Source of the DNA: Ignavibacteriota bacterium
Lineage (GTDB): Bacteria; Bacteroidota; Ignavibacteria; Kapaibacteriales; UBA2268
DNA: 34,708 nt
Assembly: GCA_020437395.1 (NCBI GenBank)
Contig: JAGQWJ010000003.1
Location: 84,856 to 119,563 of the forward strand
Direction: 5' to 3'
Part shown: positions 1 to 7,560 of the stretch, piece by piece
Layout: the number at the start of each line of letters is the position of its first letter
Position numbering within the stretch: position 1 is the stretch's first letter
Made by a program: the position numbers and the translations under genes
The notes under the pieces: model-generated
Databases searched by the model: none
What the model was told of the DNA's origin: nothing
What the model saw: the letters and a program-made list of their open reading frames with translations, nothing else

Positions 1-68
1 GCTACAGATATCCAGCCACTCCGTGGCTTGTCCTCTTTAACTCCGTTAGGAGTTTAATATTAGTAGCA
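1..68. repeat. Palindromic dispersed-repeat element (minus orientation)
   Basis: Two short perfect palindromes lie side by side: AGCCAC-TCC-GTGGCT at 14-28 and AACTCC-GTTA-GGAGTT at 39-54. They are followed by TTTAATATTAGTAGC. Read on the minus strand, the core is CTAATATTAAAC followed by a palindrome; the same layout (CTAATAATATTAAAC then CCACTCTGTGG) recurs at 1213-1245 in the plus orientation. Short palindromes embedded in a conserved AT-rich flank look like a dispersed intergenic repeat family rather than a gene. Function is unknown. Confidence 0.5.
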
Positions 69-193
69 TCTATTTATTACCCACAAAATACAACTACATA
101 GTAGTTGAATACCTTTTACCTTGATTCTTTGCATCAGTCTCAAGTGACAAACGCTTGGAAGCACCATTGACAAAGAGGTGTTTGGGGGATTAT

Positions 194-214
194 GAGACGT
201 ATGCAATACGTCTC
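194..214. repeat. Perfect 9-bp inverted repeat, GAGACGTAT-GCA-ATACGTCTC
   Basis: The arms GAGACGTAT (194-202) and ATACGTCTC (206-214) are fully complementary with a 3-nt spacer, followed by TAC. It resembles the short GAGACG palindromes scattered between genes in many bacterial genomes. The surrounding 69-327 stretch has no convincing gene: the open frame on the minus strand across 60-308 has no ribosome binding site and no recognisable protein. A degraded copy of the neighbouring palindrome (GAGCCACTCTGTGCTTG) sits at 277-293. Confidence 0.5.
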
Positions 215-327
215 TACGATTCATGTCAAAATGAATAATCACTATTTTTCTGTTTGACAATATGGGTACAGTTATTGAGCCACTCTGTGCTTGCCAAGCC
301 AAAGGCATGGGCTAATTACCCCACCCC

Positions 328-831
328 TTAAACAAACAACGATTTAATTGTCTGCATTGGTAAAAACATTTTTCCGCTATCGGGTAAAAGTATGAACCCG
401 TATTTGGAATAGAATTCAACTGCACTTTGATCTATTGGATCAACGACTACAGCATAAGAGCCGACAGAGCTTGAAATCTCATAGCTCCTATACAGTGCAT
501 CGACTAACAGTAGCTTTCCTAATCCTTGCCCCTTGTAACGACTATCAACTGCAAGGCGACCGAGTAAAGTAGTTGGGATAGATGTGTAAGATTTGGGTAA
601 CTTCTTCTGAAATTCAGTTGGTATTTTATTCTGTGGAATGCTATTATTAGATAGGGTATAATATCCTTTCAAAAGATCATTCGATTCATCTGTTAAAACG
701 AAACACGCAGTAAGATTTCGTTTTATATCCTGATTAGCTTGCTTACGTAAGTAATCATCAAGCATAGGAACACCACAGGAAAACTCAGCTTTCTTGTGAT
801 TGGAGTTCAGATGTTCAGTGAACTGCTTCAT
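328..831 (-). CDS. GNAT-family acetyltransferase toxin of a type II toxin-antitoxin system (TacT/AtaT-like)
   Basis: This 167-residue protein has a GNAT fold with acetyl-CoA motif A at about 93-110 (LAVDSRYKGQGLGKLLL) and the C-terminal FYSKYGF motif at 140-146, which carries the tyrosine used by this toxin family. The N-terminal part (CGVPMLDDYLRKQA, around 19-32) is typical of GNAT toxins paired with DUF1778 antitoxins. Known members acetylate the amino group of charged tRNAs and block translation; that activity is inferred here from family and context. Its ATG overlaps the stop of the antitoxin gene by 4 nt (ATGA), so the two are translationally coupled. The toxin appears intact. Which tRNA it would target cannot be read from the sequence. 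Confidence 0.88.
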   Translation of the reverse strand: MKQFTEHLNSNHKKAEFSCGVPMLDDYLRKQANQDIKRNLTACFVLTDESNDLLKGYYTLSNNSIPQNKIPTEFQKKLPKSYTSIPTTLLGRLAVDSRYKGQGLGKLLLVDALYRSYEISSSVGSYAVVVDPIDQSAVEFYSKYGFILLPDSGKMFLPMQTIKSLFV

Positions 832-1118
832 TCAGAAACAATTGCTTTATATTCCTTTGCTGCCTTTTTAAGCTCTTTATTAACTTTAGGGGGATTGGTT
901 ATTGCATCGAAGAATATCTTGCTATCTCTTTTGGATGCAAGTATCTGTTCACTTTCAGCTATTATTATATCTGCTTTTTCGCGAGCTGTTTTTATTATAA
1001 AATCCGACAAGTTACTGTAACCACCTAATCGAGCTGCCTTCTTGAAAAGTAACTTTTGTTCTTTTGGTATGCGAGCTTCGAATCTCGTAGTGTCTTTATT
1101 TATTTTTTTTGTTATCAT
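828..1118 (-). CDS. DUF1778 ribbon-helix-helix antitoxin (TacA-like)
   Basis: This 96-residue protein begins MITKKINKDTTRFEARIPKE, with a short N-terminal beta strand and two helices of a ribbon-helix-helix DNA-binding domain, then a helical, charged tail that would wrap the toxin. I chose the ATG at 1118 because GAGGAA lies a few bases upstream on the minus strand and because the preceding 15 codons (an open extension to 1163) do not look like antitoxin sequence and would run through the putative operator. It would neutralise the adjacent GNAT toxin and repress the operon by binding the palindromes just upstream. Confidence 0.85.
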   Translation of the reverse strand: MITKKINKDTTRFEARIPKEQKLLFKKAARLGGYSNLSDFIIKTAREKADIIIAESEQILASKRDSKIFFDAITNPPKVNKELKKAAKEYKAIVSE

Positions 1119-1140
1119 AATCTGTTCCTCATCATTACAA

Positions 1141-1162
1141 ATGTACGGATATTGTACGTACA
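1141..1162 (-). promoter_or_regulatory. Candidate operator of the toxin-antitoxin operon
   Basis: A perfect 10-bp palindrome TGTACGTACA (1153-1162) adjoins a second TGTACG half-site (1142-1147), giving two TGTACG units spaced 11 bp apart. It lies 23-44 nt upstream of the antitoxin start. Ribbon-helix-helix antitoxins usually bind palindromes placed like this. The assignment rests on position and symmetry only. Confidence 0.45.
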
Positions 1163-1212
1163 CTGCAAATAAATAAACGAAATATTCTTTTGTTTGTTGT
1201 AGATTTCTGTTT

Positions 1213-1245
1213 TGCTAATAATATTAAACCACTCTGTGGCTACAA
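1213..1245. repeat. Second copy of the palindromic dispersed-repeat element (plus orientation)
   Basis: TGCTAATAATATTAAACC leads into the palindrome CCAC-TCT-GTGG (1229-1239) and then CTACA. This matches in layout and partly in sequence the element at 1-68 read on the opposite strand. It sits between the promoter of the toxin-antitoxin operon and the lipoprotein gene at 1342, so the two elements flank the toxin-antitoxin pair in inverted orientation. Confidence 0.45.
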
Positions 1246-1341
1246 AAAGAACATAGAAGTAATTACAAGAATCATTTTTATTATTTATTAAACTTTCTTA
1301 ATTTTTGGGATAATTTTAACAACATATAAAGGAATAGAATA

Positions 1342-1755
1342 TTGAAAAACATATTACTAATAATCGTAAGCCTTGGACTTTTCATCACTTCTTGTGATAA
1401 CACTCCGACTCACCCAGACAAAAGCACTGGCTCTGATGTTTCATTAATTGCAGTCGTTGTAGATCCTCCAGATGAGCCGACTGATTGTGAATTAACTAAT
1501 ACAGCTTGGGCAGATTTTGCTGATGAGGTAAAAGCTTTATTCACTGACGAAGAAATAGAAGCTATCGAAGAAGCTTTAGGCGAGTCTTTTAACTGTTCAC
1601 TTCTTCACTGCTTTGAAGATAATTTTAATAATCACGGTGGATTTGTTAGTTGTATTTCACATTGGACAAATACACTTAAGAAAGCTAAAGTTATTAATGG
1701 TAAGCAAAAAGGTGTGATAGTAAAAATTGCGGCTCATTCGCAAGTCGGTAAATAG
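1342..1755 (+). CDS. Small putative lipoprotein of unknown function
   Basis: This 137-residue protein starts at a TTG codon with AAAGGAAT a few bases upstream. It has a lysine followed by a hydrophobic segment and the lipobox ITSC, so it is probably exported and lipid-anchored. The mature part is acidic in the middle (DEVKALFTDEEIEAIEEAL) and contains several cysteines (CSLLHCFEDNF, then a further SC), which could form disulfides in the periplasm. The C-terminal 30 residues are lysine-rich. I do not recognise the family. A strong hairpin follows the stop codon. Confidence 0.65.
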   Translation: MKNILLIIVSLGLFITSCDNTPTHPDKSTGSDVSLIAVVVDPPDEPTDCELTNTAWADFADEVKALFTDEEIEAIEEALGESFNCSLLHCFEDNFNNHGGFVSCISHWTNTLKKAKVINGKQKGVIVKIAAHSQVGK

Positions 1756-1770
1756 TATTTAGAAAGTATT

Positions 1771-1809
1771 AATATCTCCTCGTTACTTATTAAGTGAAGA
1801 GGAGATATT
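1771..1809 (+). terminator. Long hairpin after the lipoprotein gene, probable terminator or attenuator
   Basis: AATATCTCCTC (1771-1781) pairs perfectly with GAGGAGATATT (1799-1809). The stem extends inward through TTACTT/AAGTGA with one mismatch and one G-U pair to a 3-nt loop, about 18 pairs in all. No clean run of T follows, so intrinsic termination is uncertain. The right arm can pair instead with a second ATATCTCCTC at 1814-1823. Confidence 0.55.
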
Positions 1810-1823
1810 CTCTATATCTCCTC
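1799..1823 (+). promoter_or_regulatory. Alternative hairpin directly upstream of the GNAT start codon
   Basis: GAGGAGATAT (1799-1808) and ATATCTCCTC (1814-1823) form a perfect 10-bp stem with the 5-nt loop TCTCT, ending 4 nt before the ATG at 1828. The same GAGGAGATAT is also the right arm of the hairpin at 1771-1809, so only one of the two structures can form at a time. Confidence 0.45.
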
Positions 1824-1827
1824 CCCA

Positions 1828-2292
1828 ATGTATAAATTCGAATCCACAAAAACACTAAATTCAACTCAGAAAGAAGCTATTAGATTGCTTTGGAATAGCG
1901 AATATCCAATCAATATACTTCATGAAACTATAGCTGATACTGAACAATATTTGAATAAACTAACTGACCAAAATCATACTTTTGTCTATGATGATTCGGG
2001 TAATATTATAGCTTGGTCCTTTGATTTTATCCGAGATCAAGAGAGAAACTTCGCAATAATTGTCAGTAGTAAGCATCAGAAAAAAGGACTGGGTATTGAA
2101 TTAATAAACCAAGCGAAAAAGAATAACTCTGTCCTAAATGGCTGGGTAATTATATCACAAAGTCATAAGAAACAAGATAGTAAACCTTATAAATCACCCT
2201 TAGAATTCTACCAAAAATTAGGATTTCAAACCCTAGAAGAGGAGAAAGAGATACAAGGATTGCGACTAGTTAAGATTAGATTTGAAGAATAA
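1828..2292 (+). CDS. GNAT-family N-acetyltransferase
   Basis: This 154-residue protein shows the GNAT core: a mid-domain strand ending FAIIVSSKH, then the acetyl-CoA pyrophosphate loop QKKGLG (84-89) and following helix, and a C-terminal FYQKLGF typical of the fold's last motif. The substrate is unknown. No Shine-Dalgarno sequence stands next to the ATG; instead, a 10-bp hairpin ends 4 nt before it, and the only GAGGAG is about 22 nt upstream inside that stem, so translation may be structure-controlled. Intact and of normal length for a single-domain GNAT. Confidence 0.8.
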   Translation: MYKFESTKTLNSTQKEAIRLLWNSEYPINILHETIADTEQYLNKLTDQNHTFVYDDSGNIIAWSFDFIRDQERNFAIIVSSKHQKKGLGIELINQAKKNNSVLNGWVIISQSHKKQDSKPYKSPLEFYQKLGFQTLEEEKEIQGLRLVKIRFEE

Positions 2293-2366
2293 TTAACAGA
2301 CAATAAAGTCCAATTCTAAAAATTTATTATATTAGTGTTTTATTACAAACTCACAGGGGAATTAAT

Positions 2367-3089
2367 ATGAAATATACAACTCAACTATTGCTATTGATTC
2401 TAGCAATTGCTCTAACTACGTCTTGTAGTGATGATTCTACGGGACCAACGAATAATAGAAATCTACCATATTTCACTTTAAACGACGGCAATGTTTGGTA
2501 TTATGATGATGTAATAGTAGTAAATGAAGTTGATAGTGTAAATAGAAAATACGAAGAATATATTTCGGAGCCTAAAGTAATTGGAGGAAAGAACTGTTTC
2601 AAGTTCAATGTAATTGAAGTCGGTGTAGGACAAGATTTTAGTTTTCATGAGTATGTAAGAACAGATGAATCTGGATATTATATTTTCTTTGACTATTTAT
2701 TTGTAAGTGAAAGAGAACCTATAGATAAGTTAAAAAACGTGTGGGTGAAGTATATTGATTTCAAACAAGATAATTGGACACAGCTAGACTTAAAATTTGA
2801 TACACTTTACGCAAACGACGAGAGACAAAGAAGTTACATCAACCTTTCAGGTAGTACTGTTAAAAGTGAGGATGTAGAATATAAAGGTATGATATATCCA
2901 ACATTTAAAACAATTTTTAAAATAACGATTGAAGATACTCTTTCTATCGATAATGACATTATTAGAATAAACAATGAAATTAGTGGACTTGAAATCACAT
3001 CTATACAGGGTATAGGTATATACAAAAGAAAATTTATATATAATGACGAGATAAGTGATTCATACCAGATCCTCACCGACCACAAATAA
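2367..3089 (+). CDS. Putative lipoprotein of unknown function
   Basis: This 240-residue protein has a hydrophobic signal segment ending in the lipobox LTTSC, followed by an acidic linker with SDDSTGPT, as is common for lipoproteins of Bacteroidota. The mature part opens with YFTLNDGNVWYY, a motif seen at the start of many beta-rich lipoproteins of this group, and continues as predicted beta strands. AGGGGA lies about 9 nt upstream of the ATG. A rho-independent terminator follows. No catalytic motif is visible and no function is assigned. Confidence 0.7.
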   Translation: MKYTTQLLLLILAIALTTSCSDDSTGPTNNRNLPYFTLNDGNVWYYDDVIVVNEVDSVNRKYEEYISEPKVIGGKNCFKFNVIEVGVGQDFSFHEYVRTDESGYYIFFDYLFVSEREPIDKLKNVWVKYIDFKQDNWTQLDLKFDTLYANDERQRSYINLSGSTVKSEDVEYKGMIYPTFKTIFKITIEDTLSIDNDIIRINNEISGLEITSIQGIGIYKRKFIYNDEISDSYQILTDHK

Positions 3090-3092
3090 AAC

Positions 3093-3124
3093 AAAAAAGC
3101 CGAGTACAAACTCGGCTTTTTCTT
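3093..3124. terminator. Bidirectional rho-independent terminator
   Basis: AAAAGCCGAG (3095-3104) pairs with CTCGGCTTTT (3111-3120) around the loop TACAAA, with a T-run on the plus side (TTTTTCTTT) and an A-run on the other. It separates the plus-strand lipoprotein gene from the convergent minus-strand operon and should serve both. Confidence 0.9.
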
Positions 3125-3151
3125 TATAATCTTACTGCTAGTTGCGCTTTT

Positions 3152-3391
3152 TCACTCTTCTTTCCACTCGTTGGCTTCTATTAGCTCTTTGGCTGTTTCG
3201 TAGTCTTCTTTCAGAACGTAAATCTTTGCAATTGCTAGCCCACCAACGTTGAATTGGCGAGTAGTATCTATTTGTGATAGCACTTGTGCAGCTATTTCCA
3301 CGTTCTCTAACATCCCTTTTATCAGCAATGCTTCAATTTCGTCAGAGGTAGTGTAAACTAATACCCAATCTCTATTTTTTTCATTATTCAT
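3152..3391 (-). CDS. DUF2007 domain protein
   Basis: This 79-residue protein matches the DUF2007 ('putative signal transducing protein') pattern: an opening strand (DWVLVYTT), a helix beginning EIEALLIKGMLEN, a strand with IAAQVLSQ, and a final helix YETAKELIEAN. No signal peptide, so presumably cytoplasmic. It is the last gene of the minus-strand operon, and its start overlaps the end of the Omp28-like gene by 8 nt, which implies coupled translation. The family's biochemical role is not established. Confidence 0.75.
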   Translation of the reverse strand: MNNEKNRDWVLVYTTSDEIEALLIKGMLENVEIAAQVLSQIDTTRQFNVGGLAIAKIYVLKEDYETAKELIEANEWKEE

Positions 3392-4199
3392 GCAAATGCT
3401 CGGCCGTAGCTTGCTTTATATAGTATGATTTTACATCTTGTACGAAAGCAACAAATCTAAGTTTATTATGTCTGAATCCGTCTGGTATTTTGTAAGTGTA
3501 TTCTTTCGTGATTTTCTCGCCTGCCTCTGCCCCACCAGTTTTAAGTGGTTCTCCGAAAGTGCCTGTTACTGAACCACGAAGAACGTGATTATGCACATAG
3601 TCAGGAATAACTTCATTATTATTTTTTTGGGGACTAACTATACTGTCTTCAGAAATATAAATACAAAGATTATCAAATTCATTACCACGCTTAAGATAGT
3701 CGCATTGGATTGAGATTTTAACGGTACTGTCCGTCTCGTTATAAATCAATTCCATATCCATTGTCAAGTCTGGTTCTAAAAATGATTCATCAATTATTTC
3801 CTTGTCCCATAGCCCAAAATTCATAAGTCGGACACCATCTTTTAGCTTTTGGTTTACCATACCGATTGGCAATCCTGTAGTAGGTGTTGCAAACTTAGAG
3901 AATAACTCAGTGCTAGTTTCAGAACGCATATCTACATCCTCGGGTTTCTTCGGCTTGGCCAAATCGCTAGCATGAGCACCAAATAGGATTACATTCTTTT
4001 CTCCATAGGCATCTGCCAAGGACTGTGAAACTTTATTGGCATTAGGGCAGTAAACACAGTTGATAGCAGTGAAATCGAGTAGAATAACTTTTTTTCTAAA
4101 ATCACCAATTGTCTTCTCATTTTGCAAATAAGGTTCTTCTACTATGTCACAACTGATGGCGATAAAGCTCAGAGTTATTAGTATTATTAAATTCTTCAT
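3384..4199 (-). CDS. Omp28-like lipoprotein with a thioredoxin-type CxxC
   Basis: This 271-residue protein has a signal segment ending in the lipobox IAISC (Cys17). The domain that follows begins VILLDFTAINCVYCPNA, with Cys48-x-x-Cys51 in the position of a thioredoxin-fold active site, as in the Omp28 outer-membrane family of Bacteroidota. The second half is beta-rich and matches the C-terminal part of that family (HNHVLRGSVTG, then a YTYKIPDGF segment). It lies 8 nt downstream of the DUF6029 gene and overlaps the DUF2007 gene. Whether the CxxC is redox-active is unknown; it could serve a disulfide role at the envelope. Confidence 0.78.
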   Translation of the reverse strand: MKNLIILITLSFIAISCDIVEEPYLQNEKTIGDFRKKVILLDFTAINCVYCPNANKVSQSLADAYGEKNVILFGAHASDLAKPKKPEDVDMRSETSTELFSKFATPTTGLPIGMVNQKLKDGVRLMNFGLWDKEIIDESFLEPDLTMDMELIYNETDSTVKISIQCDYLKRGNEFDNLCIYISEDSIVSPQKNNNEVIPDYVHNHVLRGSVTGTFGEPLKTGGAEAGEKITKEYTYKIPDGFRHNKLRFVAFVQDVKSYYIKQATAEHLHE

Positions 4200-4207
4200 C
4201 TAAACAC

Positions 4208-5845
4208 CTAAAAAGTAGTTGATACTGTAAAATATAAACCGTTGGAAGCAGGTACAAACCTACAAACTCCACCTACGCAGATAATCCCCGAGCGTTGACG
4301 GCCATAGCTCATCTGCATTCGAGTACCTCCAGTTACATATGCGAATGAGCCCATATAATAATGTACTTGATGATCTTCAAATTTATTTCCATAATTAAAT
4401 TCATCAGAAAAGGAGATGTAATAATGTGGGCTGATTGTTAGTTCAAAAAGTGCCATTATCCAATTACCATTTACGAAATCAGCCGTTTTCAAGACACTAT
4501 CTTGAGTTGCCCACAAATGTTCCAAATCCATTTTTAGTGCATAATCTTCTGATAATCTATAAGTTATATCAAGTATTGCTATATTTGATTTCACTTTACC
4601 TATTATTGGTGCCCAACCATTCTCTGCAACGTCTTTGTCATATATCTGTGACAAAAAACTAACATTAGTTTTTAAATCTTCCGACCATCTTTTCGAAATT
4701 TCAAAATTCAAATCTTGATAGAATAATCTGTCACCAAAAGCAAAAAAGTCAGATGTATAGGTAAAGTCATTAACTTTATTGGAGTCAATACCATGTATCC
4801 TGCTATAGTTAACAGAAACAGTAGTACCGTATTCACCACCTAGTGTTGTTTCTGGAGCGAACTTATAAGTTACATCCGCCTGCAGACCTATCTCACCCAC
4901 TAACTGTGTCGCATAAGGATAGAGAGAAGTCAATCTATATGTGTGTTGCTTGGATAATGGAGGGATGAAATTCATATTCATCACGTTTCCAGTTGCAGAA
5001 CGTTCAGCACGGAAATCCATATTATCAGATCTATGGAAATCCAAAGATATACCCAACCCATCTGTAAAATAAGAACCACTTAATAGAAGCCCTTGTCCAA
5101 CATTATATGAGAAATTGTTTACTGCAGAAGGATCATTAATCTTATAGGAATATTCAGCATCTAAACTAAATTCATCTGCCATAAATGAACTTCTTAAGTA
5201 ATATGCAAAAACATTTTCCGGTAGATTATACGTATTTTCTTGATCTTCTTCATATTTACTAATTATACCACCCTCTAACGAAACGCCATTGTTCCCAAAG
5301 AAATCGGTGTATTGGTCAAGATAAACTTTACCTTTGGCACCTCTGATAATTCCGTCACTTTGAGTCCAAAAATTACGCATAGTACCCATTAGTGCAGTAA
5401 GTTCAACTCCATCATCTGGGCGTAAGTTTACTCTAACACCATTAAGTGAATTATCTACACCTAAGGCCTTCTCTTCATAAGTTCGTAGTATAAGACCTGA
5501 CCCGAATTGCTCATAGAAATTTCCTGCTGTTACATCAAGTTCACTTGACCTGTATGTCCCATATATAAAAGGAAAACCACTATTTTCAAACCTAGAGTCT
5601 ATCCCCAAAAGTGGTGGTCTGTAAGCTTCGTAGCGGATACCAAATTCGAAATCTTCTATGTGGTATCTTACATTCAAATAGCCCTGAGCAGCAACTTCTT
5701 TGGGGAACTCAGTTGTACCAATGGAGCTATCTTGTTGGTAATACTGCCCTTCCATAACAAAATTACCAGTTACTCTCCCTTGTGAAATAAGATTAGTAAC
5801 TGAAAGAATTGTTATAATCACAACAAGCCATATATTATTTCTCAT
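4208..5845 (-). CDS. DUF6029-family outer-membrane beta-barrel protein
   Basis: This 545-residue protein has an N-terminal signal peptide (cleavage near ISQG). The motif GNFYEQFGSGLILRTYEE near residue 110 and DNSLNGVRVNL after it match the DUF6029 family, which in Bacteroidota is found next to Omp28-like genes. The rest alternates short aromatic-rich strands and turns, and the protein ends in a phenylalanine (VSTTF), the usual signature of an outer-membrane barrel. Its ATG overlaps the stop of the TPR gene by 4 nt. Likely function is as an outer-membrane pore or assembly partner for the neighbouring lipoprotein; this is inference. Confidence 0.8.
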   Translation of the reverse strand: MRNNIWLVVIITILSVTNLISQGRVTGNFVMEGQYYQQDSSIGTTEFPKEVAAQGYLNVRYHIEDFEFGIRYEAYRPPLLGIDSRFENSGFPFIYGTYRSSELDVTAGNFYEQFGSGLILRTYEEKALGVDNSLNGVRVNLRPDDGVELTALMGTMRNFWTQSDGIIRGAKGKVYLDQYTDFFGNNGVSLEGGIISKYEEDQENTYNLPENVFAYYLRSSFMADEFSLDAEYSYKINDPSAVNNFSYNVGQGLLLSGSYFTDGLGISLDFHRSDNMDFRAERSATGNVMNMNFIPPLSKQHTYRLTSLYPYATQLVGEIGLQADVTYKFAPETTLGGEYGTTVSVNYSRIHGIDSNKVNDFTYTSDFFAFGDRLFYQDLNFEISKRWSEDLKTNVSFLSQIYDKDVAENGWAPIIGKVKSNIAILDITYRLSEDYALKMDLEHLWATQDSVLKTADFVNGNWIMALFELTISPHYYISFSDEFNYGNKFEDHQVHYYMGSFAYVTGGTRMQMSYGRQRSGIICVGGVCRFVPASNGLYFTVSTTF

Positions 5846-6471
5846 TCTTCAACCGGATTCTGTATTTCTTCAATCAATCTGTTTACTTCTGCAGCTAATG
5901 GCCCTTTGTTTCCGTTCAGTTCCAGAAATTTCTCAAAATCTTTCAATGCGGCATCGTCTCTTTTGTTTATTTTGTGTACGGCTCCACGTGCGTAGAATGG
6001 CATAGCATAACCCGGCTGCAGCTCTATGGATCTATTGTAATCCATTAGAGCTTTGTCCCAACTCTCAAGAAAATAATAAGAGTTTCCTCTTGCATAATAT
6101 GCCTCAGGATATTCATTACTTATAGACAAAGTTTTAGTGAAACTTTTAATCGCCGTTTGCAAATTACCTTGCTCTACTTCCGAAAGACCTCGTCCATAGT
6201 ATGCCTCGAAATAATTTGGATCAAGAGAAATTGCCTTATTAAAATCATCAATAGCATTACTATAATCTTTCTTATAGAAGTAAGCAAGACCTCGTCCATA
6301 GTAAGTAGGAGCATAATTGTCTGCTTTTTCAATTGCTTTGTTATAATAAACTAATGCCTTATCATAATCTTTTGTCTTAATCGCATTGTAAGCAGTTTGG
6401 ATAAATCCTTCAGTTTGAGCAAACAATGGTATGCTCATAATGAAGACTAAAACCGTTATTAACTTTTTCAT
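5842..6471 (-). CDS. Exported tetratricopeptide-repeat protein
   Basis: This 209-residue protein has a cleavable signal peptide (IPLFAQ) and about five consecutive TPR units between residues 25 and 185, recognisable by repeated AYYGRGL/AYYARGN helices and Asp-Pro or Glu-Leu-x-Pro turns. TPR arrays bind peptides or hold complexes together, so in the periplasm this would be a scaffold. It is the first gene of the operon with the DUF6029 barrel, the Omp28-like lipoprotein and the DUF2007 protein; start-stop overlaps suggest fixed stoichiometry. Confidence 0.85.
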   Translation of the reverse strand: MKKLITVLVFIMSIPLFAQTEGFIQTAYNAIKTKDYDKALVYYNKAIEKADNYAPTYYGRGLAYFYKKDYSNAIDDFNKAISLDPNYFEAYYGRGLSEVEQGNLQTAIKSFTKTLSISNEYPEAYYARGNSYYFLESWDKALMDYNRSIELQPGYAMPFYARGAVHKINKRDDAALKDFEKFLELNGNKGPLAAEVNRLIEEIQNPVEE

Positions 6472-6532
6472 AGTTTTTCTCTGATTGTTATGTTATTTGA
6501 TAATCAATATAAAAAAAATTGTAAGATTATTC

Positions 6533-7468
6533 CTAAGAAAGCCGTTTTTTAAAATCTTCAATTGTTTTAATCAATCCTTCCTTTCTATCAACATTTGGTG
6601 ACCACCCTAATATTTCTTTTGCTCGAGTAATATCTGGTTGTCTTATTTTCGGATCATCTTGTGGTAATTCTTCAAATACTATTTTTGAATCTGAACCCGT
6701 AAGTTCGATTATTTCTTTTGCGAGATCAAGCATTGTCAATTCACTTGGGTTCCCTATATTGACTGGGTTTACTTCATCAGACATCAGCAATCTATATATT
6801 CCCTCCACCAAATCATCAACATAGCACACAGACCTAGTTTGGGAACCGTCGCCATAGACCGTTACAGGTTCACCTCTTAGGGCTTGGCGGATGAAATTCG
6901 GTATAGCTCTGCCGTCGTGCAATCTCATTCGAGGACCGTAAGTGTTAAATATTCGGATGATTCTTGTTTCAACACCATGATATTGGTGATAGGCCATAGT
7001 CATAGCTTCAGAGAATCTCTTAGCTTCGTCATATACACCTCTGGAGCCTACTGGGTTCACGTTGCCCCAATAGTCTTCAGTTTGAGGGTGAACTAAAGGG
7101 TCCCCATACACCTCGCTAGTGCTTGCTAGTAAATATCTAGCTCCTTTTTCCTTTGCTAATCCCAAAATTTTATGAGTACCTAATGAACCAACTTTTAGTG
7201 TTTGAATAGGGAGTTTTAGATAATCAATTGGTGACGCAGGAGATGCGAAATGCAAGATATAATCAATATCTTCGGCAAAATAGTTGTACTCAGTGATGTC
7301 GTGCCTAACGAATCTAAAGTTTGGATTTCCAAACAAGTGAGCTATATTATTAGTGTCACCTGTAAGCAGATTATCGACACCAATAACTTTGAATCCCTCA
7401 GCTATAAATCTATCAGATAAGTGCGAACCTAAAAAACCAGCAGCACCCGTAATCAGAACTGTTTTCAT
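6533..7468 (-). CDS. UDP-glucuronate decarboxylase (UDP-xylose synthase)
   Basis: This 311-residue extended short-chain dehydrogenase converts UDP-glucuronate to UDP-xylose with bound NAD. The N-terminal nucleotide loop GAAGFLG (8-14) is intact; catalytic residues appear as STSEVYG (Glu119) and Tyr146-x3-Lys150. The segment [21 protein letters not shown] and the later [10 protein letters not shown] are diagnostic for the decarboxylase as against 4-epimerases or 4,6-dehydratases. It would supply a pentose donor for surface polysaccharide or glycan. It stands alone, with no glycosyltransferases nearby. Confidence 0.92.
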   Translation of the reverse strand: MKTVLITGAAGFLGSHLSDRFIAEGFKVIGVDNLLTGDTNNIAHLFGNPNFRFVRHDITEYNYFAEDIDYILHFASPASPIDYLKLPIQTLKVGSLGTHKILGLAKEKGARYLLASTSEVYGDPLVHPQTEDYWGNVNPVGSRGVYDEAKRFSEAMTMAYHQYHGVETRIIRIFNTYGPRMRLHDGRAIPNFIRQALRGEPVTVYGDGSQTRSVCYVDDLVEGIYRLLMSDEVNPVNIGNPSELTMLDLAKEIIELTGSDSKIVFEELPQDDPKIRQPDITRAKEILGWSPNVDRKEGLIKTIEDFKKRLS

Positions 7469-7560
7469 ATATAATGCTATTATTTAGTAAATACTAATAG
7501 CAAAATTAAGAATTTCGATACTAATTGACTATTAATTTGAAAATTAAAATTTGTAGGTTG

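Noticed and set aside
60..308. 82-residue open frame on the minus strand
   Set aside because: It crosses several palindromic repeats, has no ribosome binding site and no protein-like pattern; treated as non-coding repeat DNA.
796..1020. 74-residue plus-strand open frame with hydrophobic stretches
   Set aside because: It lies opposite the well-supported toxin and antitoxin genes and is their shadow.
1119..1163. Longer start for the antitoxin gene
   Set aside because: The extra 15 codons run through the operator palindrome and lack family resemblance; the ATG at 1118 has GAGGAA upstream.
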